Shown here: positions 50,181-61,168 of the stretch, in pieces
Layout: the number at the start of each line of letters is the position of its first letter
Position numbering within the stretch: the first letter of the stretch is position 1
Source: Seison nebaliae
Lineage: Eukaryota > Rotifera > Pararotatoria > Seisonacea > Seisonidae
Length of the DNA: 64,000 bases
Direction of reading: 5' to 3'
Assembly: GCA_023231475.1 (NCBI GenBank)
Contig: JALJEE010000735.1
Coordinates: 62,001 to 126,000, forward strand
Program-made: the position numbers and the translations under genes
Notes under the pieces: model-generated
What the model was told of the DNA's origin: nothing
Seen by the model: the letters and a program-made list of their open reading frames with translations, nothing else
Database searches by the model: none

Positions 50181-51206
50181 TCAACTTTCTTCTAAACGTT
50201 CTTTAGGTCGAAGAAATTTAACGATTACTTCTCGAAACTTTAATGGTTGTTCCGAATGTACCCAATGACCAGCATCTGGAATTTCAACAAATTTCACTTT
50301 TTTGAAAGCATTATTTATCAGATTCGTATTCTCATTATCATCATTAAATGGAGGAACATGTGTCGAATCACCACCTCGTATAAATAGACAATCGGAAACG
50401 ATATTGGTCATATTTGAAAGAATGGGAATATCAGCAATTTGGTGAAGATTTTGAAGAATTTTCGGAACATTTAATTTCCAATGAACAGATTCGTCATCAA
50501 CACCTATGTTTGTTGAGAGGAAATCTCGAATCATTTTATTCGATTCAATTGATTTCAATTTCTCATCGAATTCTTTCTTCACATCATATAGACTCGAATT
50601 ATCAGATGTGATAGATGGATAACCGAAATCCATCATTAAATGAAGATAATTCTCAAATTGTTTTATATGAGTCGATTTGAGTAATGAAGAATCGACCACA
50701 ATCAATTGATCAACAACTTCCGGATATTTAAGTGAAAGATTTATTGCTGTTTTCCCTCCCATACTATGTCCAAGAACAGCAACTGTCGCCTCTTGTGTTT
50801 TCTCTTCTTCAATTGAAGATTGAAGAATAATATGTTGAATTGTATAACGTAAATCTTCACACATCTCATCATATGACATTCCACCATCATTAACATGATT
50901 CATAACATTCCCATGATTCCTTCCATCTAACGTCACAACTTTATAACCAGAATTTTCACTTATACTCTTAGCGAGACTACGCCAATTACTTCGATTACCA
51001 AAGAGGCCATGTGAAATAAATAACCATCGATTCAACTTCTTATCCAACTCTTTCCGATGATCATAAACATCATGAGTCAAGACAATGGAAGAAATATCTT
51101 GAGAATTATTCGAATTCCCATTCGACAAATTTGAATGGAAAATTTTCAAAATATTTTTTTTCAAAATTATTTCATTTAATAAATAATTATTCTTTCTCAA
51201 CAACAT
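50181..51206 (-). CDS. ABHD11: ABHD11-like alpha/beta hydrolase
   Basis: A 341-residue serine hydrolase, one exon. Human ABHD11 is a mitochondrial matrix protein that protects the oxoglutarate dehydrogenase complex from lipoyl damage. The first ~30 residues here are rich in Lys, Asn and hydrophobics with almost no acid, consistent with a mitochondrial presequence. Family motifs: oxyanion region HGLFGNRSNW (66-75), TLDGRNHG (92-99), nucleophile elbow GHSMGG with Ser148, and catalytic His314 in DAGHWVHSEQP. The catalytic Asp is not assigned with certainty. Order and spacing follow human ABHD11 throughout. The start is the first ATG, followed by a plausible leader. NEMF follows 171 bp downstream. 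Confidence 0.88.
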   Translation of the reverse strand: MLLRKNNYLLNEIILKKNILKIFHSNLSNGNSNNSQDISSIVLTHDVYDHRKELDKKLNRWLFISHGLFGNRSNWRSLAKSISENSGYKVVTLDGRNHGNVMNHVNDGGMSYDEMCEDLRYTIQHIILQSSIEEEKTQEATVAVLGHSMGGKTAINLSLKYPEVVDQLIVVDSSLLKSTHIKQFENYLHLMMDFGYPSITSDNSSLYDVKKEFDEKLKSIESNKMIRDFLSTNIGVDDESVHWKLNVPKILQNLHQIADIPILSNMTNIVSDCLFIRGGDSTHVPPFNDDNENTNLINNAFKKVKFVEIPDAGHWVHSEQPLKFREVIVKFLRPKERLEES

Positions 51207-51901
51207 GACGGTGAATTGTATTGCGTCTATGATAAATGTACGATGATGGATGTCGTATCTTTTCGATTTTGAGACAAGCCTAACTTACAATTAATTCAGT
51301 TGAGCAATTCAAATTTCATTTCGATTTAATCAATGTTAATTTTTTAATTATGTCTTAATATTTTGAATGTATTACAGTTTTCACGTTATAATCACATTCT
51401 TCTAATACAAATCGAGGAAGTTATGTCATATTCACTAGAAGTCCATATAATTCATTAGAAGTCTCTCATTAAACTTTCGTCGATAAGAAATTACTTAAAA
51501 TTATTTATCTGAAGTATATGGAAATTTCTTATTTAAAATGGTTATCTATCATTGCAAGAATATATTGTATTTATTGAAACGAAATTTATGTACACAATTT
51601 AAATTAAGCTTTACCCTTTCTCTCAAACTTTCAAAAATTCACATTTTAATTTCTTTTTAACTGAACGAAAATTAATTATGACATTGTCATAAAGTATTAT
51701 AAAGAGAACTCAAATGTGTGCCTCTTTGAATAATTTGCGAAGTTTGAAATTCGAACGTTAAAATTGTTAAGAATAAGAAAATTTGATTATTTTTCGTTAG
51801 ATATTTTCTCTAGTTAAATATTCTGATTTTGGTAAAAAATTAAATTGAAAAAGATGGAAAACATTCTATGAGTAGAAAGTGATGAAAATAATGAAAAATG
51901 T

Positions 51902-52197
51902 TTATTTAAACGAGTAATTTAGATTGAATAACGCATCCGAAACTTCACTTAAATTCGAACCGTATTTTAACAATTTTTGCGATAATTCAAATATCGATGG
52001 ATAAGAAGTCATACATTCTCCAAATGAGGATATATTTAGATGGATCGTCATTGAAATTAATATGTGAACGTCACTTCTATTTATCTTCACTTACGCAATA
52101 TTTATTGAGCTAACGTAACAAGTAGAGATTCTAATTTTGTTCGACCACTCCTAAATCGGATGATGTGTAAGCTCTTATTTTCAATAGATTCTTCCAT
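51902..52197 (-). CDS. Possible 86-residue protein in two exons, unknown
   Basis: Not recognised. An ATG at 52197 opens 26 codons (to 52120). A 35-bp putative intron (GTTACG...GTGAAG) joins in phase 0 to a 60-codon exon (52084-51902) ending TAA. The second exon has protein-like composition (SSFGECMTSYPSIFELSQKL) with no low complexity. The ATG lies only 232 bp from the divergent YeeE-family start, suggesting a shared promoter region. The 35-bp intron is shorter than any other in the window, so either the join or the gene may be false. Confidence 0.3.
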
Positions 52198-52429
52198 TAG
52201 ATCCGTCACCAATCATGTTCAGATCTTTTTAAATGAACTTCAATGACGATTTGGAACGGAACAACCTTCGGTGGAAAACTTTTAGTAAATTCTCAACGAA
52301 TAGTATAGATAAATTATTCGGAACAGACTTATTTCTACAAAATTCGCCATTATTAGATAAACTAATTCTTAATTATCATTCTTACAAATCATTCTTTCTT
52401 AATCAAATTCATCATTCTTATAATACAAA

Positions 52430-53645
52430 ATGGAATTCGCTGATTTTTCTACTCAACTCTCTTGTGGAATACTTTTTGGTATTTTTATGGAGAAAGGCAA
52501 TGGTTAAATTGATTTTAATAAAATTGTATTGTAATTCATAAAATTTTAGTTCACTTACCTCAAGTAATTAGAGCTCAGATGCATTTTGATTCACTTGTTA
52601 TGATGAAAATGTTCTTAAGCGCTATGGCCGCCAGTTCCTTCTCTTTTGCCTTACTAAGTTTAAAATCTCAAAATATGCGAAGCATCATTGAGGGACACCG
52701 AAAACGAATGATCAGAACTTCAATTGTAAAATTTGTAAGTGGCGGCGCTTTTCTAGGAATGGGAATGGCCATATGTGGATCATGTCCAGGCACAGTGTAC
52801 GTTCAATTGGGCACTCTTTCTTGGAGGACGTTATTTGTCTTTCTCGGATGTTTATTAGGAGGATATGGTTATTCTCATGTAGATAAGTTTTATCCGGAAA
52901 ATGACAGTGGCAAGTTCCTCGGACTTACTTCAAATCGATTATTGTTAGGAAAAGGAAATTAAATTTTTATTCATTTACTAAAAATTATTCACTTATTATA
53001 GTGTCAGTGACATTTTGCAACAACCATTCCACATAGTTTGTTTTGGTGCCAGTGGAGCATTATTGATATTGGCCATATTATTGGAAATTTTTAGTCCTTC
53101 GACGGCGTCAATTTTTGTTTAATTTTTTTTCTGTTAAGTCTCTCTAAATATTTTGTGTCTTCTATTAGTCTGAATTTTCGTCGAATAGTTGGAATCCTGT
53201 AATTTGTGGTTGTCTTGTTGGTTTGCTACAAATCCCGATGGTTTGGTTCTCATCCACTCGATTGGGAGCATCCGCATCATTCTTGTCAATAGTGGGTTAT
53301 ATTTCTCCTCAAATGAGAAATGATTACGTGAATCGATTTATGGATAAATCGTCATTACGTCAAATGTTGTTTAGTACTGCTATCACATTTGGTTCGTTTC
53401 TCTCACTCTATCAATTAACGGGAGAGAGTACGTGGGAATTTAATGATTCAACATTATCATATGGAACACCTGGAATAATTTCCTGTATAATAGGAGGCTT
53501 CCTCATTGTGTTTGGAGCGCGTGCTGCTGGTGGTTGCACATCTGGACATGGTCTTTCCGGAGCGGGATTATTATCTTTTCCATCACTTCTGGTTGTCGCA
53601 TCAATTTTTGGCGGGGGAATTCTTACATCTTTATTATTTATCTAA
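52430..53645 (+). CDS. YeeE/YedE-family sulfur (thiosulfate) transporter, 4 exons
   Basis: Multi-pass membrane protein of the sulphur-transport family (Pfam YeeE/YedE); bacterial YeeE/TsuA imports thiosulfate. Exons: 52430-52502, 52550-52943, 53002-53116, 53169-53645; introns are 47, 58 and 52 bp; 352 aa, the full length of the two-repeat family. In the first half, ILFGIFMEKGNVHLPQVI and MKMFLSA precede the signature GMGMAICGSCPGTVYVQLG. In the second, GARAAGGCTSGHGLSGAG carries the matching Gly-Gly-Cys loop. Both cysteine-containing pore loops are kept. The cysteine of the usual first-repeat loop (after EKGN here) seems absent. An in-frame TAA lies two codons before the ATG, supporting this start. 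Spliceosomal introns and animal genes on both sides show it is nuclear. Substrate and cell membrane are unknown. Confidence 0.85.
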
Positions 53646-53693
53646 ATAAATTTCTCTCTAAATTTTACTTGACTAGTTTAATTTCTTAATAAA
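53645..53693 (+). terminator. Poly(A) signals of the YeeE-family gene
   Basis: AATAAA at 53645-53650 overlaps the stop codon, and a second at 53688-53693 is better placed for cleavage. Confidence 0.5.
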
Positions 53694-56600
53694 CTTTCTT
53701 GTTGAGTCGTGTTCTTTGTTAGTGCGTGAAAACAACTATACTCTCTGTTTAAAAGGATGTCGAACGATGTCATCAAATAAAGAGAAGGTCATGTAGATGC
53801 TATTGTGAGATTGTGTAATGAGAGATGCGAAAGTTTGATACAAAATAGGAGATTAGTGATACGAGAAAACGTTTATCCATCCCAAACGTTCAGAAGATAA
53901 ATCAGACGATCCTCATTATCTAAATCGGTGGGAAGAACGGTTTTCGTGTACAAGTCGAATAATGGGAAAGGCGGGCCGGTTCGCTATGTGGTTAAGGAAA
54001 AGAGTGAATGTTGTAAATAAGGAAGAAAACTTCGAAGAGAAAGAGAAGGAGAACAGTCAAATAAAGTATACTTGAAAATGAACATCTTTTGTTATTCGGT
54101 TGCGTGTTATTGTCGAAATGTTATGTCTGATGTTATTGTTGTAGACTTCTCCCATTAACGAGACATGTCCTCCATTTTCTTCTAGCTACGTCCGTCGACC
54201 AAATTATGTAGTTTGATATATCGCTCCTTATGTAGAGGTACGTACACGTAGGGATTGTTATTCATGCTTCCGTTCTTGGGTAAAAGTCTATTCACCCACA
54301 GTTATCGGGTCAAGGAAACTGACAAACACATTCTCCTCTCCATGTCGATGTAGTGAGGGGGGAGGATGAAGCTACCACAACTATTACCACCGTCAATTTA
54401 TTATGTCACTTCAAATTGTCTATACTACTCATCAATTTTCCATAGATCATCAATCTCTCTCACCGTCAGTTTGGTGAAGTAAGCAAGAATATTATCAAAA
54501 TTTCATCGTTTCTAATTTCGTCGCGGATTGTTTCATTCCGGAAATATCTATAAGGAAGTAGTCCAGATGTGCATTGGTTTTCACTTTTATCATTTCCCTT
54601 ACGAAAAAAAGTCAGTTAGGTAAGTCCAATACATTTCACCTTTCCTTCATACGACTATTAAGTGTGCATTATACTTCATAATAGAAGCGAAATATAATAT
54701 AATTTCACATGCGAATAATTTTCCTTCACAGACCTACCAACTATCAGACGACCACATATGTAAACGATGCATTCCTTTGATGCATATCATCGTCTTCCCC
54801 ACCATGTCATGTTCCGTCAGTTGATTATGTACAATAATTATGTATTCTCTCCCCACCCTCCTTTCTAAATATCCATCGACTTATGTGTATATATTCCCGT
54901 ACATAATCTTCCCTACCGCAAATACCAACGTGGCTTTTAGCATGTGACCGATTGACCGTAATATGGCATTGCTCCATTCACTTCCTCAATTATACATATT
55001 CGAACTAAGAGGAAATGTCGGGCGCCCTTCCTTCTCATTGCGTCAGTTGTACACAAGTGGTCTCTCTGTCTACGATTTTGGTGTTGGAAAGTTGGATCTA
55101 TCGTTCCTATATTGTGGCCGCATTTATTGCGTGGTATTGGTAAAATTGTTCAATGCATCTCTCCATCACCAAATATTTCGTTTTAATATTTCAATCAATT
55201 ATATTACTCAATTTCCTTATCAATATATACTCGTGTACGTAATATGGTGATGGGTGAAGTATAGACAAATTCTTCCAATAACAGTTTTCTACGCCGACTT
55301 CTCCCGTCATTATATAAGAGGCTATATATGTGTACGATTATTGTGCGTAGAGAAGGAAAATGGAGAGAATCATGGCATTCGCCTCAACTTCAACCCATTA
55401 TTATAACAACAACCTTACTACTTTAGCGGCGGAATTCGTATTTCATTTCCTCTCCTCCTCTCTACTCTCTCCTCAAGTGACGAAGGCAACCACTACTATT
55501 ATCCACTATTTCCTCATTTTCTTCGTTTTTCGCGCCCAATGGCATCTTTTGCATTTAGTTAGTCAGTCATTTATTCATTCATTCATCTCTCTTATTTTTT
55601 TTCTTCTTCCTTTTCTTTTCACCGAAGAATATTTTATTCATTTGTTGATTCACTCCTTCAATCTATTCTCCTATTTTTTTTTCTTTAGTTCATCTGCCAT
55701 CGCTTGTAGTCTCACTATTTCTTCGTAGTGTTCGGACTTTTCATTAAATCTTCTAAACTTTATCATTATCATCATTAATGTACGATTATTTAATGTTCCC
55801 CTTTCTCGCTGTCATCGTCAAGTAGCCGATCTTATGTAACTGCTATCATTTATTCTTTCGATGTATGTTCGAGGTCACACTCGAGCTTACGCATATAAGT
55901 TTATAAGGTCATGAACGGTGACTATTCCTAGTTTCACCGTTGTCGTTTTTCCGAAGAGAAAATCATCCCCGAACATCACCCACATCATTATTAACCATTT
56001 TACTAATAACACTTTCCTCTTCCACAACATTCTTCTACAACGAATGTTGTTGTTCGCAGATGGTCGATTAGAATACTTCCAATTAGTTTCACTATTTCCT
56101 CCAACATCTTCCATCGGTCACGTGTCCCCATTCGACTCGTGACGTTGTTGCATGCCGCTTCCTCCTCCAAAACTTCATTCCTTTCTTCTTCTTCCTTTTT
56201 TTACTCGAAATGAAAAGAAATTTTTTCAATATGACTCAATCCTCTTAATTTGATGGTAATTGATAAAGAGTGAAGGAAATGAACTGCTGTAACAGTTTGA
56301 CGTCATCATATTATCCCACTCCCATCTGCAATCATTCTTAGTATTTCTTGTTAATAATTTCTTTAAAAGGTCATCCCAATGTCTTATACCATCTTATCAT
56401 ACCACTGCCAGTTGCCACAAGTAAAATGGAAGTTACCAAATAAATCTGAATTGTTAATGTTTATCTTTCTCCTGATTTGGGAGGTGAGTCATATTAATTA
56501 ATAAGATTTTTAATTGACTTACAACTGAATAGATATGTCAACGGTTCTATGCATCATCTCAATAATATCGTGAATTTATTAATTTCGTAATTTTTTATTG

Positions 56601-59600
56601 AACAAAAAACTAGTTCAAAATAAAAGATATAACGCCTAGTTGAACATCTATGTCCCTATAAGTTCCCAATCAATCTGAATTTGTATGTATATGTGTCTGT
56701 GTGTGTGTTACATCTTTTATGTATTCAATGCTGCCGATTATGTAAAGGTTAAAAGGACAAGCACCTCCACTTCTTCCACAAATTTCCTTCTTTCACAAAA
56801 CGCAACATCAATTTCATTTTCACATATTCTCCCTTCGACAATAACGAACGTGTCCCCATAATTTTTGTGTTTTCGAAACAAATTATCGAATGATTCTTAA
56901 TAGATAAATTTTTGGTGGAATGGTCCTTCTTCTTCCTCTTGTCAACTTTCTACTATAGAAACGTGCTTACTCATTCGACATACAACTAGTGTTGTGCGAA
57001 AGAAGAGAAAAAAAATTTGTGTTTCCGGAACAAAATTGTGATATCAGTATTCCTGAACATCCTGAACATACATTGTTCATATCTATACAATTCTTTATAA
57101 TCTTCCAATTTTGTTCCATAGTATTCATTCATTAATAATAATTCCATTGATCAATTTCCATGTGATGGTAGTCGAACAATTTTCCCTAATTCTCCGCAAC
57201 ATACTGACTATATAAGTTCTGAATCTGAATTATAAGTTATCGGAAAGGAAAAGAGGTCAATTACAAAAGTTCTTGTGCATTGCGGCTAAAATTTCTTTTA
57301 CTCTATCGACTGTTCATCATTTCAAGGACTTTCCGCCTTGAATTTGTCGAAGTGTAGAGAGAATGTTACGTCTAACATACGGATGAATAAATTAATAGGT
57401 TCATTCTCTTTCACATATCTTCGTTCCCATTGATGGTTATGCTATCGCGTAGGAGTTATCACCGGCTGTGGGCGAACACCCACAGACATTCAAGGAAATT
57501 CTGGAACTATTGGAAGCGTAATTTTTGTTTTTATTATAAGATGGATCTCTTCTTTTTTTCTTTACAGAAATTTAATATTATATCGAAGAACTTCGATCGT
57601 GTTGATTGATGGGCTATTTTAATGATATTCCCTCTTTTCTGAATCATCATTACTCATTATTATATTAATTTCAATATTTGACGAAATAGATATTTTTCAC
57701 TTCTCTCACCTCTGTGTCTAACCTTTTACACGAGGAGAGGAAGTGAAATTGAATACATTCTTCGACAGTAAACAATCTTTTCAAATAGATAAATTTTGAG
57801 GAAAATAAATCGAAATAATTTGATCGATAAATATTACTCAATAATATGAATTGGAAGGAATGTTAAAGAAATAATCCATTACAATGCTATAAATAAAAGA
57901 GGTTTTGATTGAACGTCTTCTCCCCATGTTGTAGATAAAGGACAAATTGATGAAATTAAAAATGAGGAAACATTTGCCTATTATCCAACACTATATTCAA
58001 GTAACCATTTGACCTGTTCAAGAACGGTCACGTAATTCTCTGTTCATTTTTATTCGATTATTATGGTGATTGCCCGTATATTTTTTTGTTTATTGAAAAT
58101 GAATCGAACCGATATTCATTCGAACGAATAGTATACTGAAGGTTTCTGTCGAATCATACTATCAATCCTTCTGTCTAAATTATGCACAAACATCAACACA
58201 AAATAAACGAAATAAACAAAATGGGGTACCCATCATCCTAAAAAAATTAAACAACATTCCTTTTATTCTTTCCTGTTATCTGATTATCAAGATTTATATT
58301 CGCCTATCATATTAACTTTTTTTGTTGGTAGGAGAAGGAATAGATGGTAATTTCCTCATCTCATCTTCCTTAATCCGTATGGCGAAAGTGTCTTTGTCAC
58401 AAAACAAATGAAAGTGATTTGTGAGTTTTAAGAAGAAGCATTGGAAGCAGACTTTGTATATTTTTCGCCCAATTTTTCGTCACTTCTTCTTATATCCTCC
58501 TACCAACCCCGCACAGCGAGGCGACGACCAAAATAACTTATTCACCAAATCTACTTCCTGTATTTGATGCAATTTGGGGGAAGAATAATTAATAATATAT
58601 TTTTCTAATATTTCGATTTATATTTTAGGAAAGAAAATAATGACACAAAATTTCTGTGGTAGTTGTCATCATAGTAATAATATTTGTCGTAGTAGTAGTA
58701 TTTGTGGTTGTGGTAATATTAGTTGTAGTAGTGGCGATAAGAAAGTGTGAGTGTGTGTGTGTGCTTGTGTGTGTGAGTTTGTGTGTGAGTTTGTGTATAT
58801 ATATATATATATGATCAGATAGGTCTAACTAAAAGTATACGTAATATTGGAACAAGTAGTTGAGTATGTAGACCTCTTCACTTCTTTTCCAATTTTTAAT
58901 TCTTCTTCTTTTCTTCCATCTAATAAAATTTGAGTTAATGTTATTTCCTCATTCTTAATGCTCTTTGCTCCTACCATCCAATATTATACAAATATCCACT
59001 AAATTTTAAGCACATTCACGCAGTATATCACTGATATCAAATCATCTACATTTCACACATAATAATACTAACACAAATGTGAAAGGAAGATGAGTCTCAT
59101 CACCATTCGAGTTATCATTCACCTTTAATAGTTACGGTTAACTTACTTTATTGAACGATTTCTATTAAAATTTTACATAAGAGGAAATATTTCGTAGGGT
59201 AATAATGATAATGATGATGTAATCAGTATGAAGTCGTGAATAACGACTATTCGATCACATCAGATAAATTTCCCATTCCATTTCCTCCTCCCAATCCAGG
59301 AACGTTTTGAGTGACCAACCGATATCGTCCTTTCAATAATCGTTAAATAAATAAATTTTTCTATTTCCTCCACGTTCTCGTTCAATGTTAATCACGTAAT
59401 GATTTTGATAACTCATTCGGTTACCCATCTAAATGATCATTGGTTAAAATTCGACATAAACGGAAGGAATTGATGGGAACGTTACAGTAATTATTATCTT
59501 TGTTTACTTCCCGGTTATATCGCTCTCTAACTCTTTAGTATTCCTGACTCATCGACCACTTTTCTGACATAAACGATTTTCAAATGTTTTTCCTCTTTTC

Positions 59601-61168
59601 TCTTCTCTATTCAGCCCCATCGAATGTGGGAAGCTCTTCATTCCTATTTCATCACATTACGTATCGGTGAAATAATCGTCATATCTACACATGTAGTCGT
59701 CGAGTATTTCCTGTAGTAGAAGACTAATAATTTATCATTCATTTATTTACATCCGTCTACCACATGGGAAATTGTATATACGACAACAGACATGTACTGG
59801 CTAGAAGTATAAACAAATAACTCTCATTCACCACCACATTCTCATACTATGAATCTATATATAATTACATATATCTACATTCATGTGTATAATTGTGTAT
59901 GTTAGTGTGTGTTTATACGTAACTATTCCTACATCATATCTAATCATCATGAGTATGGTGAACGTATAGAGAACTTTGGTTGACAGGGCACTGAACGGTC
60001 AAAAAATTTCCTTTTCATTCTTCCTCCTTCTTCTCTCCCACACTTTTTTTTGGAGAGGAACTGGCCGATTCTATTATATTATACCGTCATTCTACGGTCC
60101 AAAGTCTTCCGCAATTCTCTCTCAGTTCTTACACAATATGTTCCCAATGCATGTCGATGGAGAAAAGTCTCTTATGTAACGTTCCATTTTCTTTCCTTCT
60201 TTCATTATATCACTACTACTACTACTACTTACTGTCTGTGATCACGACCACGGCTACTATACCACCAACTGTATTTGTAGTCCACTATCATCTTCGTCTT
60301 ATTCAATTACGATTAACATATTACCTCTGTGGGTGGTAAGGCACTTAGCATCAAAAAAGATCAATTTATGAAAATTTCTTCCAATTCGAAATTCCTAATC
60401 AATTTAAATTTTTATTACTACCATTTGTTATGGAAAAAATGAATGTTTTCCTTCATCTTCACTCGTTGATGTTGTTGTCCACAATATCGTCTTTCCAATG
60501 ATTTGAGGTTTCTATATCGTTCATATCTTCTCTTTCACTTCGTCTACTTCATCTTCACTCGTTTTCAACATTTATTACGTAATTAGCCGAACGAACAGAT
60601 GCAATGGAGAATAACAGTTCTTCCTTCTTCCGCTATGGACATCTCAGCGAACAATTATTATTTTCCTCAATAATTATTTCCAGTTTTTCTCCTTAAATAA
60701 TTACGCTTTTTTTCCTTTTTTTTTGTCTGTATGTCATGATGGTATTATGTTGGCAATTCGACTTCCTCAAATTGATGTCGGAAGTAGAGAGATATTTCTC
60801 CTCAGACCATATCGTTGAGGGGGTAGGGGGAAATGGACAATGTATTTTATTTTATTGTTCCCCATTTTCTTTTCATCCTTTACGATAATTATTTGTAATT
60901 TTTCTTTTTATACAATTTCATCCAACAGACATTATTGTCCTTTACATCATTGATTAAATTATTTATTTTTTCTTCTCATTCTCAGATTAGGTGAAAGACT
61001 CAGACAAAAATAGTTTGATGAGTATATTTATAAGTTTATGTGATAATTCCATCATCGAATAACATCAATTACAATTAGATGACATAGTTGTTAATTAGAA
61101 ATAACAACAATAGTTCTTCGACAACAATTTGGCATTTGAACGACGAGTAATCGTCGTTCACGCTGATA
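53694..61168. other. 7.5-kb gene-poor region upstream of the zinc-finger gene
   Basis: No gene could be supported; all longer open stretches read as low-complexity or hydrophobic noise. Visible structure: a small GC-rich patch at about 53965-53995, a 7-bp-stem hairpin at 57466-57485, a GT/AT microsatellite at 58746-58812, and many Y-rich tracts. Confidence 0.55.
58746..58812. repeat. Compound (GT)n (AT)n microsatellite
   Basis: An interrupted GT tract with GAGT and TTGT units passes into (AT)8. Confidence 0.85.

Noticed and set aside
54963-56142. Open frames of 75-122 codons in the right desert
   Set aside because: Low-complexity Phe/Leu/Ser/His content typical of pyrimidine-rich DNA; no start/splice logic or family.
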